A stretch of 60,000 nucleotides of DNA, taken from assembly GCF_008831285.2 (NCBI RefSeq), contig NC_045138.2:17767934-17827933 (forward strand). The letters run 5' to 3'. The DNA is from Nymphaea colorata (taxonomy: Eukaryota; Streptophyta; Magnoliopsida; Nymphaeales; Nymphaeaceae). Position numbers and translations under genes: made by a program. Under the pieces are notes generated by a model. It searched no databases, had not been told where the DNA came from, and saw nothing but the letters and a program-made list of their open reading frames with translations. Each line of letters begins with the position of its first letter. Positions within the stretch are counted from its first letter, which is position 1. This document shows, piece by piece, positions 50,901-60,000 of this stretch.

Positions 50901-51797
50901 CGGACAGAGCTTTAAGTCTAGATTCACCCCCTTTCCATGCCCAGAATGATGGAGCAACATAATGGATATGTATGGGTGACAGGCATGGTTCCAGGCTACA
51001 TTTATCTGCAAATTATATCCAATTCCAGCATGAATTCAGTTAATGGTAGAAGGTAAACGTACCAATACTTCAGTAGATCTTACTAAATCCACAGAAAAAA
51101 TGGTAAGAAGTTAGTAATCTGTACCCCTTAGCAGCTTCAGGAAGCGGAAGGAGAAGCCCTTGGCATCAACTGTTATGACAGCATGAGGCTGAAACTGGAT
51201 AGCTGCTTCAATGGCTTGCTGCAGCCTCATCTAACATTTACCAAATTCCAAGTAATGAAAGTAAAGGGGTTGAGAAGAGGAACACGGAGTCAAGTCACAG
51301 GTACCAACAAAATCTATACTCACCCTAATCTTGCGCAAATGAGGCAACAGCTCCAAGAGTCCCATCACAGCAAGATCTTCCATACGAAAAAGAGAATTCA
51401 ATCCTACGTTTTCCATCATGGGACTGAAGAAAAACCATTTAAACAAAATGGTTGTATGAACATGTTAAAATGAATTTCCTCAAATGGGTAAAGTACTTAA
51501 TACAGACAACGAGAGAGAGACGGTTATCTTTTTTATCACCCACCCTCCAACTCCAGCGAGGCGGAGAGGGGAAGGAGAAAGCCGGTGGAGAGAGGAGATG
51601 AGACGGGCCGCGATGGCGTCCCCGGATGGCTCCCCTGCAACCACGAACAGTCTCAACTCTTTGTCTTCCATCGCCATATCCACCACCCTCCTCCGGCCAT
51701 TGCAGCTGCTGAGCGATCGCCTGTAAAAGCCGTTCTTCGCCGCCAACAACAACAAGCGCCTCTTGAAGCCAGTGGCGGCGCTCAACAACTTCTCCAT
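47901..51797 (-). CDS. LPXB: Lipid-A-disaccharide synthase, mitochondrial (glycosyltransferase family 19)
   Basis: Eight exons join in frame: 51797-51544, 51423-51324, 51230-51125, 51005-50782, 50244-50160, 49976-49738, 49560-49334 and 48087-47901, giving 473 residues. The start at 51797 (MEKLLSAATGFKRRLLLLAA) gives a basic, Leu/Ser-rich mitochondrial-type presequence; an in-frame ATG at 51896 would add 33 residues. LpxB hallmarks follow in order: VAGEPSGD (residues 53-60), MEDLAVMGLLELLPHL, PHAVITVDAKGFSFRF, YVAPSFWAWKGG, FVGHPILED, VTVIPGSREQEVTRMLPI and TSGTAVLELQLARLPCIVAYR. The family joins UDP-2,3-diacylglucosamine to 2,3-diacylglucosamine-1-phosphate, releasing UDP; plants keep this lipid-A-like route in mitochondria. 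The stop TAA sits inside AGAAG|GTAAGT, a perfect donor, so the last few residues could differ if it is spliced. Confidence 0.92.
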
Positions 51798-51899
51798 CCC
51801 TCTACATGATCTTCCACTAGAAGGATAGGAGAAGATGGCGCGAAATGATCGTTCTTTCCCTGGCTTCTCAATAGAGAGGGAAAGGACAGACTTCACACC

Positions 51900-52318
51900 C
51901 CCAAAGGGAACTTGCCCACTCTTAAACGGAAGACGATATTTTATTTTGTATATGTAACGTAACGTTCTAGTATTTTAAAAAGTTTGGGAGTCGATCCGGT
52001 GATATTTTAAATTCCCGGCTGTAGAATGAATTTGAAGGACTTAAATCAATTTTCTATTAAAGAATTTTATATATTTAAAATAATTTAAAACCAGACATTC
52101 AAAATCTTCATGAAATTTCAATTCGTGTATCAGATTTCAACAAATTTTCAGACTTACAAATTTAAAGTTTTCCAGTTCAATCATGAAGTTGGATTGCAAA
52201 AACCAGTAGGAATCCATTTAGATCTAACTTTTAATTTGGTTTCTTAACTATTATTTTCTCACGCTTTTGCCTGTTTTTTCTTAATTCTACTTTTTTTTTT
52301 CAGCCTTAGTTTTTACTT

Positions 52319-52360
<42 letters not shown>

Positions 52361-53916
52361 AAAATGAACAAAATAAAAATATGTGGCAGTTTGTGAGAGG
52401 CTAAGCGACCTTTCCTTTCTCAACTTGAATGGTTTTATGGTACATCTTTTAATTTGGATATTATGCACGGTACCATTTCCAATAAGAATTGATATGATAA
52501 AATGTCATTAACATAACATCACACTCAAATTGGACCAGTTATACTAGAATCGTCAAAGCCATAAATACCAATATATGAACAAATTAAACATAATAAGAAC
52601 TATGTCCATGTAAACGAAATTTGAATGCTGCAGTCCAAGTTCTTCCATCTCTCTCTAAATATAATGGAAAACAACACCGATGTTCAATCTATTGGATGAA
52701 TTCGTAGTGGTATAATCTCTCTTTCATATTGGCTTAGATTTTTAGTTCGGCCTTTGAGACTAGCATGGCTTTAGGTGATTTATATGAAAATAGTTTCTAA
52801 TTCAGTTTACGGAGGTTGTTTGATCAGCAAAATATTGTGTTTTTAGAATCCACATGTTCCGCAAACACTATTTTTTATTTCAGGAAACATGATCTTAAAG
52901 TGAATGTTACTTTTAAAATTAATTTCTTGGACTTAAGTACACTATGTTTCTGAGAACCAACAATACGTTCTTTAAGCATGTATTTTAAAAGCATGCATTT
53001 CAAAAACATAAAATTCTTCTTGTCAAACATTTTGAGGAGAGGTTTGTGTCTATACCTACGTAAATGTCTTTAAATGTCTCTTAGATCAAATAAGTCAGCA
53101 CATAAGTATCTTTAAGTGGCTCATAGATCAAATAAGTTAGCAAAAAGATCTTTAAGGGTGTTGGTGAATTTGAATGCTCATATAACATTGAAATTTTGAT
53201 GATAGAGAAATATACATCTTTCTTAAAAACAACTTATTAAATTGAAGTATGTTTCATATCAAATCAGTTTTTGTAAGCATATTCAGATGTTTTTTGTTGT
53301 GTTTACAGCTTGTACTATGAAATGGTTCTAGTGAGAAGGCATCAGTGGCCGAGTCAGAAATTTTTTGTCAAGAGACATTAATTCAAAAAAAATTCAACCT
53401 TTCTAATGCACAATAATATGATTAAAGGGCACCAATATATAAACAGCAAATGATTTAGGAACAACCAATATGTAAATGACTAATTATGTGACATTCTTTT
53501 AAATCAACTTCAAACATTATAAAGTGTTTTTAAATAAAAAGGAAAAATAATTGAGCAAATACAACAAGACAAGTTTTTTTTACAATCTCCCCATTCATTC
53601 TAACAACATTTGATTTAGCCCTTCTTTTCTTTGTAAAATAATGGAAACCCACTACCACTTGTAAGCTTAATTTCAATTGTACTGAGGTGTAAAATTTTCG
53701 AGCGAGTCTTTACCCAAGTAAAATACATATATTTCTTTTAGTGCATTGAGATGTTGTTCATGTCGCACTTTAACTTGTGCATGTGTGACCTTCTCCTTTG
53801 CAACACAAAGAGTTGACGTCTTAAGGATTCAAAACAGAGTCTGACTTTCCACCAACTCCAGCCTTGTCCGTTGCATCAACCGCTTAAGGATTTGAGGTAT
53901 AAGATTTACTTTGAAG
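51900..53916. other. AT-rich gene-free DNA
   Basis: No supported gene. A (TA)n tract lies at 52321-52358. Around 53340-53420 there is a degenerate repeat (GTGGCCGAGTCAGAAATTTT) of the kind also seen near 33850. A TATA-like ATACAAAATAAAATATC on the minus strand near 51930-51950 may belong to the LPXB promoter. Confidence 0.45.
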
Positions 53917-54257
53917 CTAAGTCACAGTGGTACGCCACTTTTAGTCGCGTACCCGTACCGGTACGTTTGAATCTGGATCCGGGTTGGATCCAGATCCAAA
54001 CTGCATTATAACTAAAAAAATAAAAAAAATTACTTATTCTTCATTTTTTAACATAAGAAGTCTCATTAACAAGATAAAACATTGATAATTTATTCATTAT
54101 GAGCCTCTTTTTATTGGCATTTTTGTTACAACTTGTGGTTTAATTATATATAATAATTATTTTTTTGAATTAATTATATATAATAGTGACCGTACCGGTA
54201 CCATGATTTAAAAAAATGCCATATCTTCGTACCCGTACTCGTACCATTGTGACATAG
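53917..54257. mobile_element. MITE with 18-bp terminal inverted repeats and 8-bp target-site duplication
   Basis: The left end CTAAGTCACAGTGGTACG and the complement of the right end, CTATGTCACAATGGTACG, match at 16 of 18 positions. The element is flanked by direct CTTTGAAG repeats at 53909-53916 and 54258-54265. The 341-bp interior has GTACCGGTAC-type palindromic motifs near both ends, an AT-rich centre and no coding capacity. An 8-bp duplication is typical of hAT transposons, so this is likely a hAT-related MITE. Confidence 0.8.
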
Positions 54258-57079
54258 CTTTGAAGCAATTCTTCATTGCTTTAGCTTTTTGATAAAATAT
54301 TAATTTGTCCACTAAACCTGAAGCATCCTCCAAGGTCCAACAAGAATCCAAGCCCAAGATTGGATCTTATGCCTGCTGGTCCAGATCTGGTTTGAGAAAT
54401 TCGGGTCTAGGTTCGAGTTTCAGTCTTAATCCGATTTGGGGAGATCCGGTTATGTCGGTTCTGAAAAACAATAGATGAGAAGTAGGTCCCAATAGTTTGC
54501 TTCCCTACAAGAAAAGTTTAGTAAGAGGAATATTACATTATTAGGAATCGGTGTTCTTAAAAGCACCATGTTGTTTTATAAAACGTAATTAGTGTGATTA
54601 TGAAATGCATGTATCTGTTAGATCCAGAAATAATTGTACCACATTTTATAATACAACTACAATTTAAATGTCCTCTCTCTCTCTCCCTCCCGTTGTAAAT
54701 GATCTAATTGGAGCTCAATTTTAGTTGGCCCAAACTCTATCAGATCCGGATCTTAAAAAGCATGATCTGGACTTGAAACTAAAAGGGTGTCAAGTAAAAG
54801 ATTATTCTGAATAAAATCTCAACGAGACTTTATGTTGTTGCAATTTCCCTATTGTGTTGTCCTTGTAAGACTAGGATATATTGCCTCGAAAATAATATTT
54901 AAAATGTGCTTGGGTGACCGTTGAAATTGGGTTTTTAAATAGTTTAATTAAAAAATGATTTTATTCACAGAAATTATTGTTTTTATTCATGCAAATATAA
55001 AAATTAGGTTTAAAAAACTGATTAAAGAACCGAATTATCACAAAACCTGGATTTCTAGAAACGTTGTTTTCTAAAATGTGTCATCCTGACTACGTGATAG
55101 AGAGGACCGACTGCTTCGAACCACAATCAACTAATTTGAACTGATAAAAGAACAATAAGCAAGGTTTGTCTTTTTAGAAAAATAATCAACTAAACCTTAA
55201 AAAGGAGGTAAAATGTGGGTATTTATACCCCCAATCAAAGTAAATAGAAAAATGAATATAACGTTTCCAAGAACGGATCCAAATAACCAAACTAAGAAAT
55301 TTTCTGGCGAGATATTGTTTCACAGGTTTTCATACCTGAAGGGGCACTTACATGTATAACAAAGTAAATATTAAACGAACTTCATGTAAAAATGAAAGAA
55401 AATTGAGAAGCTGGTCATATACGTGGCTCCGCCACTGGGAGGGCTGAACCTATGACACCTCTATCCTATCGTCATGCGCCGAGACCTTCTCACTTGCACT
55501 TCATTTGGACCAGAGCTTCGATTCGCACCCATATTCGCATCGGTGCTCTCCAGCAACGTTCTCGTCGTGGATGGATCCCTGGATGCGTCTGGCAAATCCG
55601 GATCTACCAAGTCCCTCTGAGTTCGCTCTGCATCACATCCAAATGAACACAACCTTAAAAGTTTTTCTGAAAAAAAGAGAGAGAGAATCTACTAAAACTA
55701 GTATTACAGTTTTTTGTTATGCCTAGAGTTATATGTTTGACTCCTACCATGCGAGTGGGTGTTCTGGGGCTGAAATGACTGAAACACTCATAATCGTAAG
55801 AAAAGAGGAACCCTCTCTACAAGGACAGAAATAAACCCCCGAAAGCTATTTATGAAAAGGACCAAAATGCCCTCCCCATGTCAATAGCGGATCCAAAAAA
55901 ATTAGCGTACTTGTTTAAAAAAATACTCAAATCTGGTAAGACGCTTTTATATATATATATATATATATTAAGATACATATTTCAGATTACTATTTAAAAA
56001 TAAAAAACTTTTAATAGACTCGTGTGGGCAACTATCTACAGCAGTCACAATGTGGCGACCGCCACTGCTCCACATACAGTCGAACACGGGCATGTGTTTG
56101 GCCTGAGCATGGAAGGGAACCCTCTTTTGAGTAGGGCTTATCTCTACTAGTGGGACTTTTACCTAGAAATTCATAAAACATGGTTCTTATGTAACATGAA
56201 AATAAGGCAAGATGATTTTTTTTTTCTTTTTTTAACATGGTTAATAAACAGCATAAAGATGGCCCAATCTGACAAAGTCATGCATGCAATTGATAAAGAA
56301 AAGGAACCATGCATTTGTACTGTGATCAATCCAGACCTTCAGAAAAGAGTAAATGAAAACCATGTTAGTTGTACCCAACAATGTGACTCTACATCCATCC
56401 AACTTCAATGCAATAAACAACAGGAGACAGTTACTATAGGAATTACATGGACTTCAACTCATTCCTCCAAGTAGGACTACAACTTTGCTATTAAATGGTT
56501 GTATGAGCCTTTAGACATTAGTAAAACATTTTTTTTTCTTTCTGTTTTCTCTCTTGATACTGTGGAGAAGCCTGACAGCAGTGAACAAAACAAGAAGAAA
56601 ACCCAAAAAAATTGGGATAAGTAGTACCAAAAGGGGGAGGAAAAGATGCTCATTAGTCATTATGTCATGTGATATTATATGTAAACAACATTCAAGCTTG
56701 CTTTTATACATAGTAAAAAATAACGTCTCAAAGTTTTAAATGGCCAAGTTTTTCTCACGTATAACACGGCGAGCTTGAAACAATGAAAAAAAATATAATA
56801 AACTTTTAAAATTTTAAAGAACTAAAAATGAAGAAAAATAAAATAAGTGAGAAACTAATAACACAAAGATAACAAGATAAGTAAATTTGCAACAAATAAA
56901 AATAGAAAATAAAAAAAATGTTTGGCATTAAAAAAATGAAAAAAGGTTGAAAAAATGCAAAAAACGTGTTAAAACCCCATTAAAAATGTGTTAAAAATAC
57001 ATTTTTTTCGTTTTATTTTTTTTTTTCAAAATAACGCGGTTTTAAAGTTTTAAATGTCCATTTAATTCATCTTGTTTTT
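54258..57079. other. Gene-free DNA downstream of the YUCCA gene
   Basis: No gene is supported. Short frames near 55452-55650 and 56196-56474 show no family features. A (TA)n tract lies near 55949-55968. The stretch 56790-57060 is very A/T-rich, with a repeated AAAACGTGTTAAAA-like motif. Confidence 0.45.
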
Positions 57080-60000
57080 CTACAAAATAACGCATTTTTT
57101 GTAATTATGATTTGATCTTACCTGCACCATGAAATGCTTATTTTCTGGCAAGTCAGTCCATTGTCTTCTTATATTATCTGTTGTCCTCTCTGCATCCAAT
57201 CTTATGCCTTGAAGGCCTTTTCCAGCAAAACCCACAAAATATAAGCCATTCTGCCCTTTCCAATTGCAAGGAATTGTCTGAATCTTCTCATCCTCATCCT
57301 CTGAGAAAGAGTTGCAGTCCTGTTATCAAGAGATTGTTTAGGCCCCAAAGTAGTATATATAATAGAGAGAAAATGGTTGTCAGTGAGCAGTCAACAACAA
57401 GCTTCTCCTTTTGTTATGACATGCTGATATGAATATATGATGCAGAGATGATATATTGTAAAAGAAAGCATTTAACTAAGAAGAGTTTTATATTTATAGC
57501 AATGTCCTGGAAGCACATTCTTTAAATATATGGTGATCCCCTTTGTATATATTTTTGCATAACAGAAAATATGGTTAAGAAAATTAATTGGAACAATATA
57601 TGTAATAGGTTTTATTTTTTTAAATAAAAGGAAAGAAAAATTGAAAAAATAGAAATGGGTACTAACCTTGAGCCATGATGAGAAGTCACTCTTGTAGCCT
57701 GTAGCTAGAATGATTGAATGGAATTCCAATTCCTTCCCATCAACAAACTTTGCTCCATTTGTGGTCAGTGTATCAATTGCAGCCATAATCTTTGCCATGG
57801 AAATCAAGGTGTGCAAGATCAGTAAACCACAGATTAAAAAAAAAAAAGTCTAATAAAAACAGAAAAAAGGAGAAGGAGAAGTCACAACAAGCAATGATAG
57901 CTATAACATCATTTAAAGCATGTTTTTCACTGTATAATCACTAAGTTAAGATGCTTACCTAATAATAATAATAACGCTTTCAAGTGCAAAAGAGAATTGA
58001 AATCATATCATACATGAAACACCGACTACTCTCATTCAATAACGCTAAGAATAGGCAGAAACAAACAAGAAGACAATTAGTAGTGGATCCTATCTAGAAA
58101 CCAACTTAAATCATCCGATAAATAATATCAAATTAGAAAATACCAACATGTTATGCAAATAAAGAAGTATCATATATATATCCCCATTTAGAGCCTTTCA
58201 GAGAGAGAGAGTATAAAATGAGAATGCATAACAAAATTTGAGAACAAGAAGTCCCATAAATACAAGAACAAACCGCAAAAATAAAATAAAAGAACGAAAT
58301 ATACAAGACAGCAACACAATAAAATAGAATGGGAAAGAGAGTCCACAAAATGGAAAGATATTCCATCAAAGCAAAATAAGTGACAGACATCAACAAGATA
58401 GAAAACTCAACAAACAAATACTAAGATTAAAGAAAGGAAAGAGAGAAAAAGAGAGGACGATAAAATGGGAATGTATATCAAAATTTAAGAACAAGAGAGA
58501 GAGAGAGAGAGAGACCTTGATCTTTCTGCTTTTGATCATGGGTATTGCTCCCACATCCAAGACTGGAGTCTTTCCTGTTTTTCTTTTCAACTCTAGAGGC
58601 CCAATTTCTGGTCTTCTCAACCCACACTCCTGAGTGCAACCAAACATTCTCTCTGCCAAGAACACCAAAATCATGTCTACCATCTTCAATGGAAGCCACT
58701 TTGACAGCGCCATTGCAACCCTAAATGTTGAAACTCCAAACATGTCCCTTGGCAACACATGCACCTAAACCATTGAAATAATAATAATAAAAAAGACCCA
58801 TTAATTATATTTCTAGTTTTTTCAATTATTCTACTTTTTTTTAGTTTTTTCCTTTTTCTTCTGATAAATAACAAAAATATAAATGGCAAGAAGCCTTCCA
58901 CTGATCAAGTTATCAACACCAATACCAACATTCGTGCAACTAAAAAGCCACATTTTCTTCCCCTTTTCACTTTAACTGAACAAATGTATAATAAAAAAAT
59001 TTCAAAAATCCTCCGTTTAGATCAAAACCAACAAGAACACCAACAAAAAAAAGTATGGAAGTACTTCCAAACCCCTCATCGCTTCCATCAAGAAACCGAC
59101 GAGGCGGCAACAGAAACTAACATGACTGCCGGAAATGCAGGGAGATCTTAGAAATTACTCGTTCTAGAACTACTTAAATTAAAGGATTTATTTCAAATTG
59201 AAGAGCATTTTCAACTTCGATATTCGCTGATGTAATTATATAACTAGCACGGATTTAATATACAGAACAAAGAATCTGATCACTGTCGGGAGACACTTAC
59301 ACCATTCCTAACCACCATGAAAGGTTTGGCTCCGTGCTCACAGAGGTCGAGGCACACTTCCATGCCGGAATTGCCACAGCCCACGACCAGAACCTCCTTC
59401 CCCCGCAACCCTTCACCGTTCTTGTAGCATACAGAATGCACCACGTTTCCCTTGAAGGCCTCGCGGCCGGGGAGCTCCGGGAGGTCGGGCACCGCATTCT
59501 CGCCGGTGGCCACCACCACCCACCTGCACAGGTACTCAAATTCTGCCCCCATGATGGACACGTGCCAGAGGCCGGTTACGTGGTCGAAGGTGGCCGACTC
59601 AACGCATTGCCCGAAGCGCGGCCGGAGGTGGAAGTGGCGGCAGTAGGCGTCGAGGTAGGCGAGGAACTGGTCGCGGGTGGGGTAGTCCGGGAAGTGGGCA
59701 GGGAAGGGCATGAAGGGGAGGCTGCAGAAGGCCTTGGGGAGGTGGAGCTTGAGGCGGTCGTAGGTGCGTTGATGCCATAGGGAGGCGATGCAAGACTCTT
59801 TCTCAAGGAGGAGGAAGGGGAGGTGGAGGAGTTGGAGGCAGGCGGCGGTGGCGAGGCCGGAGGGGCCGGCTCCGACGATGATAGGGCCGTTCACGTACAC
59901 GCGCAGCCGTTGGCGGAGGGTGGTGGCGGAAGTCGATAGCTTGGAGAGAGATGGTGCCGAGGTTGGTGGGGGTTGAAGGTGGGGAAGAAGGCGGTGGAGC
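57080..60000 (-). CDS. YUC: YUCCA flavin monooxygenase (indole-3-pyruvate monooxygenase), 5' end outside window
   Basis: Exons 60000-59301 (incomplete), 58764-58516, 57789-57667 and 57319-57080 join in phase 0. YUCCA enzymes turn indole-3-pyruvate into the auxin indole-3-acetic acid, using FAD, NADPH and oxygen. Motifs in order: [17 protein letters not shown] (FAD binding), [50 protein letters not shown] (NADPH binding), [34 protein letters not shown] and [16 protein letters not shown]. Four exons is the usual YUCCA structure. The frame stays open to the window edge ([20 protein letters not shown]), so the start codon is missing. The third exon uses an AAG acceptor. The last exon reads through a perfect donor (CAG|GTAAGA at 57122) to TAG at 57080-57082, so the true end may be spliced differently. 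The subfamily member is uncertain. Confidence 0.9.

Overview
This is nuclear DNA of a flowering plant. The genes have many introns with GT-AG junctions and plant-only products: a YUCCA auxin-biosynthesis enzyme, a starch-granule LESV protein, and an SR-type cyclophilin with a telo-box in its leader. Intergenic DNA is AT-rich, full of (TA)n and (GA)n tracts and short transposable elements, and includes a fragment of plastid DNA. The exact lineage cannot be fixed from this sequence; no prokaryotic or viral module is visible.

Layout. 0.9-1.5 kb: a small proline-rich ORF behind a cluster of ACGT/G-box elements. 4.9-8.5 kb (+): a complete four-exon gene for LIKE EARLY STARVATION (LESV), a plastid starch protein. 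8.7-22.8 kb: a rearranged block derived partly from the LESV 3' flank. It holds two diverged copies of a ~1.6-2 kb segment, a fold-back element, a tandem array of four near-identical 864-bp units with a long palindrome in each, an intact ~857-bp fold-back copy, and a broken LESV pseudogene. 24.7-33.3 kb (-): a 13-coding-exon CYP95/CYP63-type SR-cyclophilin with a 5'UTR intron. 33.5-43 kb: gene-poor, with two tRNA-derived SINE-like elements, composite microsatellites and other repeats. 43.9-46.3 kb (+): a three-exon gene for a long acidic protein of unknown function with an N-myristoylation signal and a C-terminal cysteine cluster. 47.1-47.5 kb: plastid-derived DNA with a psbM copy lacking its ATG. 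47.9-51.8 kb (-): an eight-exon mitochondrial lipid-A-disaccharide synthase (LPXB). 51.9-57 kb: gene-poor, with a MITE flanked by an 8-bp target-site duplication. 57.1-60 kb (-): a YUCCA flavin monooxygenase whose 5' end lies beyond the window.

The genes are unrelated housekeeping, metabolic and hormone genes, as expected in a eukaryotic chromosome; there is no operon or gene cluster. The most unusual region is 10.9-22.8 kb, where hairpin-forming repeats have been amplified next to duplicated pieces of the LESV locus. It could produce long double-stranded RNA and small RNAs. I reconstructed all exon boundaries by eye from reading frame, splice signals and family knowledge; no database search was run.
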